NCBI RefSeq assembly: GCF_001202035.1
Contig: NZ_LGHT01000044.1
Location: forward strand, 486,525 to 550,524
From: Pseudorhodobacter wandonensis
GTDB taxonomy: Bacteria > Pseudomonadota > Alphaproteobacteria > Rhodobacterales > Rhodobacteraceae
DNA: 64,000 nucleotides
Direction: 5' to 3'
Shown: piece by piece, positions 28,489 to 39,200 of the stretch
How the letters are laid out: each line of letters opens with the position of its first letter
Position numbering within the stretch: the first letter of the stretch is position 1
The notes under the pieces: model-generated
What the model saw: the letters and a program-made list of their open reading frames with translations, nothing else
Told to the model about the DNA's origin: nothing
Database searches by the model: none
Translations under genes and position numbers: made by a program

Positions 28489-28818
28489 GCAAACCCGCAT
28501 TTGATTCGCCCCGTGCCCGCCCGACAAGCACCAAGCATTGTTTCCAAAACCGACCCAATCTCTGTGGCCTGTTCTTGTCCATGAACCAGTTCAAGACAGT
28601 ATCCCCCCTTTTTGATGCCCCGCAGGCGGCCAAGGCGGCATCAATATGGCATCACCGCGGCATTGTCGCTGTTGGTGCAATGATCGGTCTGCGCGCGTGT
28701 TGCGGGTATTCAAATAGCGTTGTTTGGGGTAAATTTGGCACAATTGAATAAGTGGTTGTAGCGGTGTCAGCGTAAGGCCCCGAGTATTTGACGATGTGAA
28801 AGGGCCAAGGCGGTCATT
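28489..28818. other. 330-base intergenic region before the polyketide synthase
   Basis: Separates the exopolysaccharide polymerase gene from the PKS gene. Short open frames occur but have no support. AAGGCGG at 28809-28815 is the likely ribosome-binding site of the PKS. A promoter is expected here, but I cannot point to one with confidence. Confidence 0.4.
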
Positions 28819-31800
28819 ATGACAAACGTGGCAAACCGGACGGAACTGGGTGAAAACGATATCGCGATTGTGGGCATGGCCGCGCATCTTCCGGGGGCAG
28901 GGTCTGTTTCGCAATACTGGGCCAATCTTGCCGCCGGTGTCGAAAGCATCCGCCAGTTGTCCGAGGCCGAGCTGCTGGCCGCTGGCGAAAGCCCCGCCCG
29001 CATGCGCCACCGCAACTATGTGCCCGCCGCCGCGCCATTGGATAATTTTGACCATTTCGACGCCGAGTTTTTCGGCTTTTCCCCCAAAGAGGCCGCGATC
29101 CTTGACCCCCAGCACCGCCAATTCCTAGAGGTGGCGTGGGAGGCGTTAGAGGATGCAGGCCACCCGCCTGAATCCTTCGCCGGAACTATCGGGGTTTATG
29201 GCGGCTGCGGCATGGGCAGCTATTTCTATTTCAACCTGTGTTCCAACCCTGATCTGGTTGAAAACACCGGTATGTTTTTGCTGCGCCACACCGGCAATGA
29301 CAAAGATTTCCTGTCCACCCGCGTCAGCCATATCTTTGATCTGAAAGGCCCCAGCATCAACGTGCAAACGGCGTGTTCGACGTCGTTGGTCGCCGTGCAT
29401 TACGCGGCGCAAGCCTTGCTGACGGGCGAATGTGACATGGCGCTGGCAGGCGGCGTAACGATAGAACTGCCACAAGGCAGGGGCTACATCTTTAACGACG
29501 GCGAAATCCTGTCGCCCGACGGCCATTGCCACGCCTTTGACGCATCGGCCCAAGGCACGGTTTTCGGCTCGGGCGCGGGTGTGGTTGTGCTGCGTCGCGC
29601 GCTGGATGCGGTGCGCGATGGCGATCATATCTGGGCCATCATCAAAGGCTCGGCCGTCAATAACGATGGCTCTGCCAAGGCAGGCTATCTGGCCCCGTCC
29701 GTCGATGGCCAAGCCCGCGCGATTGCCGAGGCGCAGGCGATTGCTGGCGTGACGGCCGACACGATCGACTATATCGAATGCCACGGCACCGGCACCTTCC
29801 TTGGCGACCCGATTGAGGTTGCAGCCCTGACCGAGGCCTTTGCCGAAACTACCGACGAGGTCGGGTTTTGCCGCATCGGTTCGGTGAAAACCAATATCGG
29901 CCATCTGGATACAGCAGCCGGTGTCGCCAGCCTGATCAAGGCCAGCCTGTCGCTGCACCACGGCCAAATGCCGCCCAGCCTGAACTATACCTCGCCAAAC
30001 CCCTCGATTGATTTTGAATCCAGCCCCTTTCGCGTCAATGACCGCCTGACAGATTGGCCCCACCGCAAAGGCCCGCGCCGTGCGGGCGTCAACTCGCTGG
30101 GCGTTGGCGGCACCAATGCGCATGTGGTGCTTGAGGAAGCCCCCGCCCGCGCGCCGAGCGCCGACAGCGATTGGCCGTTTCAACTGCTGGTGCTTTCTGC
30201 CAAATCCAAGGCCGCCTTGGACGGGCAGGCCAAAAACCTTGCCGCCCATTTGCGCGCGCACCCCGAACAGCCGCTTGCCGATGTGGCATGGACGCTGAAA
30301 CACGGTCGCCGCGCCTTTGAAAAACGCCGCGTGATCGTGGCCGAAAACCACACCGCCGCCGCTGATCTGCTAGAGGGCAAAGACCCGCGCCGCATCTTTA
30401 ACCATGACCACTTGGATGCCCCCGATGTGGTGTTCATGTTCCCCGGTGGTGGTGCGCAATATGCAGGCATGGCGCGCGATCTTTACGCAACCGAGCCCGA
30501 GTTTGCCGATTGGATGGACCGTGGTTTGGACATCCTGCAACCCAAACTCGACTACGACATCCGCAATCTATGGCTGCCCGAAAAGGGGGCCGAGGGTGCA
30601 GCAAATGACGCGCTGAAAAAGCCGTCTGTGCAACTGCCGCTGATTATGATCACCGAATATGCGCTGGCAAAGCTGTACCAGTCTTGGGGCGTTGAACCGC
30701 AGGCCTTGGTCGGCCATTCAATGGGTGAAAATACCGCCGCCTGTCTGGCAGGGGTAATCAGCTTTCAGGATTGCATCGGCTTGGTGCATCTGCGCGGCAC
30801 ATTGTTTGATACAGTGCCCGCGGGTGGGATGCTGTCAATCCCGCTGGATGCGGCGCAGCTGCGCCCGATGCTTGCACCCGATCTGGATATGGCATCTGTG
30901 AACGCGCCGGGCCTTTGCGTGGTATCCGGCCCCGATGCGGCGCTAAAGGCGCTGGCCGAAACATTGGCGGCGCAAGAGGTGGAAACCCAGCGCATCGCGA
31001 TTGACATCGCCGCCCATTCCAAAATGCTGGAACCCATCCTTGCCCGCTTTGGCGATTACCTGCGATCAATCCCTCTGCATGCCCCGCAACTGCCAATCAT
31101 TTCCAACCGCACAGGTTTGGCGCTAACCACCGCACAGGCCACCGACCCCGAATACTGGGTCGCCCATCTGCGCAACACTGTCAACTTTGCCGCCTGTATG
31201 GAGACGCTGAAAACCCCCAACCGTGTCTATCTGGAAATGGGGCCGGGCCGCACGATGTCATCACTGGCCCAAGCCAATGGCGTGCCTGCGGGCCAAGTGA
31301 TCGCGGCCCTGCGACACCCAGAACAAATCATCCCCGATGACCAATGGCATATCGCCACCATCGGGCGGCTTTGGGCCTGCGGGATTGATGCCGATTGGAC
31401 GCCGATCTGGGGCGATGCTGCCCGCCAGCGCGTGCCACTGCCAACCTATGCCTTTCAACGCAAACAATATTATATCGAACCGGGGCAGGCGGCAGCAACA
31501 ACCCCCGACCTGCCAATGCGGGTGCAGGATGTGGCGCAATGGGGCTGGCAAACCCATTGGCGGCCCCGCGCAGTCGAAACCGATGTGGATATAGAGGCGG
31601 GTTTGAATGAGACCGCCCCGCAAACATGGCTCGTGTTCATCGATGCCGCAGGTCTGGCCGAGGCCGCCTTTGCCCCGCTGGCCGCAGCCGGCCATAGGGT
31701 CATCCCCGTACGCCCCGGTGACGCGTTCGGTGCAGATGGCAAGGGCGGCTACCGGCTTGCCCCCGAACGCGGCCGCGAAGGCTATGACGCGCTGCTGCAA

Positions 31801-34800
31801 GACCTTATCGCGCACGGGAACACGCCCGACCGTATCGCGCATTTCTGGCTGGTGACCAACGGAGAAACCTTCCGCCCCGGTTCCAGCTTTTTCCATCGCA
31901 ATATTGAACAGGGGTTCTATTCACTGATGTTCCTGGGCCAAGCCTTGGCCGAGGAAAACCTTGCCCAACCGCCACATATTACAGTGTTTACCAATGGCGC
32001 GGTGCAACTGCGGGCCGAGGGACTGCCACACCCCGAAAAGGCGATGATCGCAGGCCCCGCAATGGTGATCCCGCGCGAGGTGCCGGGGGCAACCTGCAGC
32101 ACGCTTGATCTGCAACTGCCCGCCCGCCCACGCCGTGGCAAACCCGATTTTGCGGCGCTGGTCCCGCAAGTGCTGGATGAATTGCTGGCACTGCCCGCCA
32201 ACCATACGGCGGCCCTGCGCGGGGCAAAACGGCTGGAGAAGGGCGTAAAACCCGCCGCTCTGCCCGAAACCCCGCTGACCATGCCGCAAGGTGCGCCGGT
32301 GCTGCTGACGGGCGGCTTTGGCGGTATCGGCCTGACGCTGGCGGAAAAGCTGATCACCGACCACGGCGCGAAAATCGCCCTGATCGCGCGTCGGCCTTTG
32401 CCGACCCGCGCCGATTGGCCCGCCTATCTGGCCAAACACAGCCCCTCGGATGCCACCAGCCGCCGCATCCTTGCCCTGCAACGCCTAGAGGGTCTGGGCG
32501 GCGAGGTTCTGGTGCTGGCGGCCGATGTGACCAACGCCCAAGAAATGCGTGCAGCGGTCGATGCTGCAACCAAAGCCCTTGGGCCGCTGCATACCGTTAT
32601 CCACGCCGCAGGGGTGATTGATGACGGCCCGCTGCTGGGCAAATCCCCCGCCGCGATAGAGGAGGTTTTTGCCCCGAAACTGCATGGCACGCGGGTGCTG
32701 GACGCGCTGTTCCCCGACGGGTCGATTGACCGGCTGGTGCTGTTTTCATCAACGTCAACCGTTACCGGCCCTGCAGGGCAGGTCGATTATGTTGCGGCGA
32801 ATGAATATCTGAACGCCTATGCCCAGTCGCGAAAAGGCGGCAAAACCCGTGTCACCGCGCTGAACTGGGGCATTTGGGCCGATGTTGGCATGGCGGCCGA
32901 GGCACTGGCCGAACGCACGGGAACACGGGCCGCCGCCCCTCTGCTGCCCCTCAACCTGCCGATGTTGGATAATGCCAGTTTCGACGGTGCAGGGCATCGG
33001 CTGTTCACCGCGCATCTGGGGCAGGACCGTTGGGTGCTGGATGGCCACCGCACCAAGGCGGGCCATGCGCTGATCCCCGGCACCGGCTATCTGGAAATCG
33101 CCGCCGAGGCGATGGCACATCAAGGTCTGACCACCTTTGAAATCCGCGATCTCTATTTTTTCCGCCCGCTGGATGTGCCGGATATCCGCGCCACGCTGAC
33201 CCCAACAGATGAAGGCTTCGGGTTCGAGCTGCGCTCGGGCATCACCAATAAAAACCGTACCGGCTGGCAGTTGAACGCTCAGGCCCGCCTGCTGCCGCTA
33301 ACTGATCCCGCGCCACACCTCGACGCAGGCATCGCCGCCCGCTGTGCGCCTGCGGAAACAGGCCAAGGCCTGCCCTCGCCGCAAGAGGCGCATCTGAGCT
33401 TTGGCCCGCGCTGGCGGGTGCTGAACAGCCGCGCCTATGGCACAGGCGAAGGTATCGCCGAACTGGCCCTGCCTGCCGCCTTTCAATCCGAGGCCGGCCC
33501 GTGGCATCTGCACCCCGCGTTGATGGATCTGGCAACCGGCTGGGCGATGGGGCTGATTTCGGGCTATCAGCCCGATCACCTTTGGGTGCCGATGTCCTAT
33601 GGCAGTGTGCGGGTTTACGGCCCGCTGCCCGCGCGCATCACCTCTTGGGTGCGCAATGCCGCACCGAACCGCGCCGCAGATGCCACAGCCGTGTTCGACG
33701 TGACGCTTGCCGATGCTTCGGGCAAGGTTTGCGTTGAAATCACAGGCTTTACCATCCGCAAACTGGATGGCGCGCTGTCCTTTGCTGCCCCCGATCCGCG
33801 CGAACTGGCCTTTGACGATACAGGCGACAAACCACTGTCGCCTGCCGAGGAACGGCTTGCCCATACCTTGTCGCAAGGCATCGAACCTACCCAAGGCGCC
33901 GAGGCTTTTGCCCGTGCATTGGCGCTGGATATGCCGCAAATCATCGTGTCCTCATTGGATCTGCCCGCCCTGATCGCGCAAACCGCGCGCGTTGATGCAG
34001 CCCCGAAACAAGGCCAAAGCTTTGCCCGCCCCGACCTCGACAGCGACTATATCGCGCCGCGCAATGATATCGAGCGCAGTTTGACAGGCTTCTGGCAAGA
34101 CTTGCTGGGCGTGGGCCAGGTTGGCGTGATGGATGACTTCTTCGCCCTCGGTGGCCATTCCCTGATCGCTGTGCGGCTGTTTGCCATGGTGCGCAAAACC
34201 TACCGTGTCGATTTCCCGATCTCGGTGCTGTTTGAGGCACCGACCATCGCCGCCTGTGCCGAATTGATCGAGGACCGCATCGGCCCGCAAGACAGCCAAG
34301 CTGCAACCAAGGCGGGCGGCGAGGCCCCGAAAACCAAGCGCCGCTTTACCCATCTGGTCGCCATGCATGAACGCGATGGCGGGCCGAAAACGCCGTTCTT
34401 CCTTGTTGCCGGCATGTTTGGCAACGTGCTGAACCTGCGCCACCTTGCCCAGCTGATCGGCGGCGACCGTCCGTTCTATGGTTTGCAGGCCCGCGGCCTT
34501 TATGGCGACCAGCCGCCCCATACCACCATCCCCGAGGCCGCAGCCGATTACATCGCCGAGCTGCGACAGGTGCAACCACATGGCCCCTATCTTTTGGGCG
34601 GCTTTTCCGGTGGCGGGCTGACGGCATGGGAAATGGCGCATCAACTGGAACAGGCCGGCGAAGAGGTGGCGCTGCTGACCTTGCTTGATACGCCTCTGCC
34701 GCTGCGCCCCGGCCTGTCACGCGCCGACAAAGCCGTCATCAAACTGGCCGAGCTGCGCAAACGTGGCCCCGCCTATCTGGTCGATTGGGCCCGCGCCCGC

Positions 34801-35196
34801 TGGGAATGGGAGCGCACAAAGAACGCCCCCAAGATTGATGCCGAAGGGGCCTTCCACAACGCCGCGATCGAGGCAGCCTTCCGCGCCGCCTTGCCTTTGT
34901 ACCCCTTGCCGCTGCGCAAGGGTGCCACTGCCCTGTTCCGCCCGCCGCTTGATCTGCACTGGCAGGTCACAGGTGGCAACTGGGTCAGCGCCGCCAAGGA
35001 ATATGTGTTCCACGACAATGACCTAACCCGTTTTGCCCCTGCACTTCAGGTGGTCGAGGTGCCGGGCGATCACGATTCCATGGTGTTGGAACCCAATGTC
35101 CGCGTGCTGGCAGGCGCCCTGCGCCGTGCGATTGCCGAAGCCGAGACCAATACGCTAGCATCACCTGTATCATCCTCTTTGGCGGCTGCGGAATAA
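28819..35196 (+). CDS. Type I polyketide synthase, KS-AT-KR-DH-ACP-TE
   Basis: Single-module polyketide synthase of 2125 residues. KS (about 11-445): Cys186 in TACSTS, His322 in ECHGTGT, His362 in KTNIGHL. AT (about 535-850): Ser634 in GHSMGE, with AAHS at the specificity site usually read as HAFH or YASH. KR (about 1160-1365): NADPH loop TGGFGGIG at 1164, Ser1310, Tyr1324, and IDD in AAGVIDDG, suggesting B-type reduction. DH (about 1390-1670): His1410 and Asp1570 (HPALMD). ACP: Ser1781 in GGHSL. TE (about 1850-2105): Ser1930 in GGFSGGG and His in PGDHDSM. No enoylreductase. The order KR then DH is unusual. The start at 28819 follows AAGGCGG. A GT2, an NRPS and a PPTase follow on the same strand. 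Confidence 0.95.
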   Translation: MTNVANRTELGENDIAIVGMAAHLPGAGSVSQYWANLAAGVESIRQLSEAELLAAGESPARMRHRNYVPAAAPLDNFDHFDAEFFGFSPKEAAILDPQHRQFLEVAWEALEDAGHPPESFAGTIGVYGGCGMGSYFYFNLCSNPDLVENTGMFLLRHTGNDKDFLSTRVSHIFDLKGPSINVQTACSTSLVAVHYAAQALLTGECDMALAGGVTIELPQGRGYIFNDGEILSPDGHCHAFDASAQGTVFGSGAGVVVLRRALDAVRDGDHIWAIIKGSAVNNDGSAKAGYLAPSVDGQARAIAEAQAIAGVTADTIDYIECHGTGTFLGDPIEVAALTEAFAETTDEVGFCRIGSVKTNIGHLDTAAGVASLIKASLSLHHGQMPPSLNYTSPNPSIDFESSPFRVNDRLTDWPHRKGPRRAGVNSLGVGGTNAHVVLEEAPARAPSADSDWPFQLLVLSAKSKAALDGQAKNLAAHLRAHPEQPLADVAWTLKHGRRAFEKRRVIVAENHTAAADLLEGKDPRRIFNHDHLDAPDVVFMFPGGGAQYAGMARDLYATEPEFADWMDRGLDILQPKLDYDIRNLWLPEKGAEGAANDALKKPSVQLPLIMITEYALAKLYQSWGVEPQALVGHSMGENTAACLAGVISFQDCIGLVHLRGTLFDTVPAGGMLSIPLDAAQLRPMLAPDLDMASVNAPGLCVVSGPDAALKALAETLAAQEVETQRIAIDIAAHSKMLEPILARFGDYLRSIPLHAPQLPIISNRTGLALTTAQATDPEYWVAHLRNTVNFAACMETLKTPNRVYLEMGPGRTMSSLAQANGVPAGQVIAALRHPEQIIPDDQWHIATIGRLWACGIDADWTPIWGDAARQRVPLPTYAFQRKQYYIEPGQAAATTPDLPMRVQDVAQWGWQTHWRPRAVETDVDIEAGLNETAPQTWLVFIDAAGLAEAAFAPLAAAGHRVIPVRPGDAFGADGKGGYRLAPERGREGYDALLQDLIAHGNTPDRIAHFWLVTNGETFRPGSSFFHRNIEQGFYSLMFLGQALAEENLAQPPHITVFTNGAVQLRAEGLPHPEKAMIAGPAMVIPREVPGATCSTLDLQLPARPRRGKPDFAALVPQVLDELLALPANHTAALRGAKRLEKGVKPAALPETPLTMPQGAPVLLTGGFGGIGLTLAEKLITDHGAKIALIARRPLPTRADWPAYLAKHSPSDATSRRILALQRLEGLGGEVLVLAADVTNAQEMRAAVDAATKALGPLHTVIHAAGVIDDGPLLGKSPAAIEEVFAPKLHGTRVLDALFPDGSIDRLVLFSSTSTVTGPAGQVDYVAANEYLNAYAQSRKGGKTRVTALNWGIWADVGMAAEALAERTGTRAAAPLLPLNLPMLDNASFDGAGHRLFTAHLGQDRWVLDGHRTKAGHALIPGTGYLEIAAEAMAHQGLTTFEIRDLYFFRPLDVPDIRATLTPTDEGFGFELRSGITNKNRTGWQLNAQARLLPLTDPAPHLDAGIAARCAPAETGQGLPSPQEAHLSFGPRWRVLNSRAYGTGEGIAELALPAAFQSEAGPWHLHPALMDLATGWAMGLISGYQPDHLWVPMSYGSVRVYGPLPARITSWVRNAAPNRAADATAVFDVTLADASGKVCVEITGFTIRKLDGALSFAAPDPRELAFDDTGDKPLSPAEERLAHTLSQGIEPTQGAEAFARALALDMPQIIVSSLDLPALIAQTARVDAAPKQGQSFARPDLDSDYIAPRNDIERSLTGFWQDLLGVGQVGVMDDFFALGGHSLIAVRLFAMVRKTYRVDFPISVLFEAPTIAACAELIEDRIGPQDSQAATKAGGEAPKTKRRFTHLVAMHERDGGPKTPFFLVAGMFGNVLNLRHLAQLIGGDRPFYGLQARGLYGDQPPHTTIPEAAADYIAELRQVQPHGPYLLGGFSGGGLTAWEMAHQLEQAGEEVALLTLLDTPLPLRPGLSRADKAVIKLAELRKRGPAYLVDWARARWEWERTKNAPKIDAEGAFHNAAIEAAFRAALPLYPLPLRKGATALFRPPLDLHWQVTGGNWVSAAKEYVFHDNDLTRFAPALQVVEVPGDHDSMVLEPNVRVLAGALRRAIAEAETNTLASPVSSSLAAAE

Positions 35197-35199
35197 CCT

Positions 35200-36198
35200 A
35201 TGAAAACCCTTTTGACCGTCATTCTGAACTGGCGCACGCCTGATATGACGCTGCAATCGGCCGAGGCCGCCTTGCGCGCGATGCAAGGCATCCCCGGCGC
35301 TTTGACCATCGTTGACAATGACAGCGGCGATGGCTCGTTTGAAACCCTTACCGCGCAGGTGGCGGCGCGCGGCTGGGACACGGCGCAAACGCCGGTGCGT
35401 GTTATCCAATCGGGGCATAACGGCGGCTTTGGCGCGGGCAATAACGTGGGCATCCGCGCAGGCCTGCCAGACCATGCGCGGCCCGATTATGTTTATATCC
35501 TGAACTCCGATGCCTTTCCCGATACAGGCGCCATTCGCGCGCTGTATGATCATCTGAACACCCATCCTGCTGCGGCCTTTGCCGGCAGCCATACCCTTGG
35601 CGACGATGGCATCCCCCATCGCACCGCCTTTCGGTTCCCATCTATTCTGGCGGAGTTCGAATCCTCGGTCCGCTTTGGCCCGATCAGCCGCCTGCTGCGC
35701 CGCTATATCGTCGCCCAACCGCTGCCGGATAGCACAACCTCGGTTGACTGGCTTGCCGGTGCCAGCATGATGATGCGCCAAGATGTGCTGGACCAGATCG
35801 GCCTGTTTGACGAAACGTTCTTTCTGTATTTCGAAGAGACCGAGCTGTGCCACCGCGTCATTTCTGCGGGCTATACCTGTGACTATGTTCAAACCAGCCA
35901 TGTCACGCATATCGGGTCGGTTTCCACCGGTATGCGCACCTGGGCGCGAATGCCCGATTACTGGTTTGACAGCAGGCTGCATTATTTCAGCAAAACCCAT
36001 GGCCGGGCCTATGCGGTTTTGGCCACAGTATCGCTGATCTTCGGGTCTATCCTTTGGCGGTTGCGGCTGTTGATCCAACGCAAAGACAAGGGCGACCCCC
36101 CGCGCTTTCTTCGTGATCTGATTGCCCATGCCGTGCGTTGGTTTACCGCCGGCACGCAACATAAAATGCCGCCCGCGCCCCGGCGGATAAATGAGTAA
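35200..36198 (+). CDS. Glycosyltransferase family 2 (rhamnosyltransferase-like)
   Basis: GT2 enzyme of 332 residues. It has TVILNWRTPDMTLQSA, TIVDNDSGDGS, a NSD metal-binding motif (VYILNSDAFPDTG) and the acceptor motif FFLYFEETELCHRV, as in rhamnosyltransferase-type enzymes. It lies three bases after the PKS stop and 27 bases before the NRPS, so it is part of the natural-product operon. That position suggests it glycosylates the PKS-NRPS product, or uses that product as acceptor, rather than serving only in exopolysaccharide synthesis. Donor and acceptor are unknown. Confidence 0.9.
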   Translation: MKTLLTVILNWRTPDMTLQSAEAALRAMQGIPGALTIVDNDSGDGSFETLTAQVAARGWDTAQTPVRVIQSGHNGGFGAGNNVGIRAGLPDHARPDYVYILNSDAFPDTGAIRALYDHLNTHPAAAFAGSHTLGDDGIPHRTAFRFPSILAEFESSVRFGPISRLLRRYIVAQPLPDSTTSVDWLAGASMMMRQDVLDQIGLFDETFFLYFEETELCHRVISAGYTCDYVQTSHVTHIGSVSTGMRTWARMPDYWFDSRLHYFSKTHGRAYAVLATVSLIFGSILWRLRLLIQRKDKGDPPRFLRDLIAHAVRWFTAGTQHKMPPAPRRINE

Positions 36199-36225
36199 CC
36201 TCGCCCCCGCGCGAGGAAGGAGAGT

Positions 36226-39200
36226 ATGATGTCTCGTGCCCTGATTATCGGCAATGAATCCCTGACCATCCAATGCGCACAGGCGCTGCTGTCGCGCGGC
36301 CATTCCATCGCCGCCTTGGTCACGCGCAACGCCGATGTGCGGGCATGGGCGCAGGGCCAGGGGCTGCGGGTGGTGCCGCAAGGCGCAGATCTGGCGGACC
36401 GGTTGGCAGGGATGCACGTCGACTGGCTGCTCTCGATCGCCAACCTGAATGTAATCCCCGCGCCGGTACTGGCGCTGGCTGACCAAGCGGTGAACTTTCA
36501 CGATGGCCCGTTGCCGCGCTATGCGGGCCTGAATGCCCCCGTCTGGGCGATTTTGAATAATGAGTCCCAGCATGGCATCACATGGCACCGCATGGTTACT
36601 GGCGTCGATAAAGGCACCATCCTTGCCCAAACCCTGTTTGACATCGCGCCAAATGACACCGCGCTGACGCTGAACACCAAGTGCTTCGAGGCGGCGATCA
36701 ACAGCTTTCCTTCTGTGCTGGATGCGCTCGAATCCAACGCAATTGGCATCGCCCAAGACCTGACCCAACGCATCGAATATCGCCGCGCTGACCGCCCCGC
36801 CGCCGCCGCCCGACTGACCTTTACCCAAAGCGCCGATCAGGTTGCGGCATTGGTCCGCGGTTTGGATCACGGCACCTATGCCAACCCGCTCGCCATACCG
36901 AAAATCGACGTTGCAGGCCGTATCCTGCTGGTCACCAAGGCCGAGGCCTTGCCCGCAGGCAGTGGCGCAGCAGGCACCGTGACCGAGGCAAGCGAGGCCG
37001 GCCTTATCGTCACTTGCGCCACGGGGGCTGTGCATCTGTCGGGGCTGACCGATCTGAACGGCGCTGCGGTTTGCCCGAAATCCTTGGGGGGCACGCATCT
37101 CGCCAGCCCTGAAGATGGCGAAACCATTACCACAGCCATCGCCGCCGCCGCCCCGAATGAGGGCGCGATGCGCCGCGCTTTGGCCGCCCTTACGCCGCTT
37201 GATCTGCCGCAACGCAGTGCGACCGCACCCGATTGGCAAAGCCTGCCGCATGCCGCAAGCCCCTTTGCCAATGCGCTGGGCGTTGCGCGGGCCTTGGGGC
37301 AGGGCGCGGTTGATCTGGCTGTGCAATCCTTGCAGCAATCGCCCTATTTGTCGGGGTGGTCGCCGCTGCACCTTGATGCCAATGGCACCATTGAACAGGC
37401 ACAAACCGCCTTTGCCACGGCACTGACCGCCGCGCAGGCCTCTGCCGGGTTCGCCATAGACCTGCCGCGCCGTGACCCTGCGCTTGCCACCATGCAAACC
37501 CCCGCCATTGGCCTGTCGGATACAGGCCCCGTGCGCGGCACCGCCATCACGCTGACGCCCGACACCCTGCATTTCGACGCGGCCAAAATTAGCGCAGCCG
37601 AGGCCGCGGCCTTTGCCGCCCGCCTGTCCACCCTAGCCGCCGCCTTGCAAACCGCCGCCCCGCAAATCCTGTGCGCCGATCTGCCCATCCTTCCGGCAGA
37701 GGAACGTGACCTGATCCTGAACCAATGGAACGCCACCGCCAAAGATTATGACCACAGCCAAACCGTGCATCAGGCGTTTGAAGCACAGGTGCAAAAAACC
37801 CCCAACGCCACCGCTGTGGTGTTTGAGGCCAAAACCCTGACCTACGCCCAGTTGAACAGCCGTGCCAACCGCGCCGCACATGTTCTGGCGGCAATGGGCG
37901 TGGCCCCCGGTACGCTCGTGGGCCTTTGCGCTACCCGCTCGCTTGATATGCTGATCGGGGCGCTGGCCATTCAAAAGGCCGGCGGCGCCTATTTGCCGAT
38001 GGACCCTGCCTATCCCGCCGAACGTATCGCGCTGTTCATCGAGGATAGCGCCGCGCCGGTGATTGTCACCCAATCGGCGCTGGCAGATAGCCTGCCCACA
38101 GGCACCGCCCAAACCCTGTGCATCGACAGTGATCCCCGCATCGCAGATGCCCCCGACCATAACCCCAGCAGCGGCGTCACTGCGGGCGATCTGGCCTATA
38201 TGATCTATACCTCTGGTTCGACCGGCCGGCCCAAAGGCGTAATGGTCGAACACCGCAACGTCGCCAATTTTTTCTCCGGCATGGATGACCGGATTGACCA
38301 TGCCGCAGGCTCGGTCTGGTTGGCCGTCACCTCGCTGTCATTCGATATTTCGGTGTTGGAACTGTTCTGGACATTGGCGCGCGGCTTAAAGCTGGTGCTC
38401 TCATCCGATGAAAACCGCGCCTTGGTATCATCCGGCACCATCACCTCGGCCAAGGGGATGGAGTTTTCGATTTACTACTGGGGCAATGACGATGGCGCCG
38501 GCCCCAAGAAATACGAAATGTTGCTGGAAGGCGCGAAATTTGCCGATGCCCACGGCTTTTGCGCCGTCTGGACGCCCGAGCGTCACTTTCACGCCTTTGG
38601 CGGCCCTTATCCGAACCCCTCGGTCACGGGCGCTGCGGTGGCGGCCGTCACCAAAAACATCGGCGTGCGCGCGGGCTCTTGCGTGGCCCCCTTGCACCAT
38701 CCGGCCCGCATCGCCGAGGAATGGGGCGTCATCGACAACCTGACCAACGGCCGCGCGGGCCTTGCGATTGCCAGCGGCTGGCACCCTGATGATTTTGTGC
38801 TGCGCCCCGAAAATACGCCGCCCAACAACCGCGATGCGATGTTCAAATCCATCGACCAAGTGCGCCGTTTGTGGCGCGGCGAAACCGTTGATTTTCCTAC
38901 GGCTTCGGGTGGCACATTCGGCGTGGCCACCCAGCCGCGCCCCGTATCGCGTGAACTGCCGATCTGGGTGACCACCGCCGGCAACCCCGCCACATGGCGC
39001 GAGGCGGGCGAGATTGGCGCGAACGTCCTGACCCACCTGCTTGGGCAATCGGTTGATGAGGTCGGCGACAAAATCAAAATCTATCACGATGCCCTGCGCG
39101 GCGCGGGCCATGACCCTGCCGATTTCACCGTCACCCTGATGCTGCACACCTATATCGCCCGTGACCGCGAACTCGCGCGCGAAATATCCCGCGAACCGAT

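Noticed and set aside
28765..28785. TGGCAC upstream of the PKS as a sigma-54 promoter
   Set aside because: The -12 element TTGC is not present at the required distance.
35170..37572. Minus-strand open frame of 800 codons opposite the GT2 and NRPS genes
   Set aside because: Antisense to well-supported catalytic domains; composition is Gly/Arg/Gln-rich as expected for a shadow frame.
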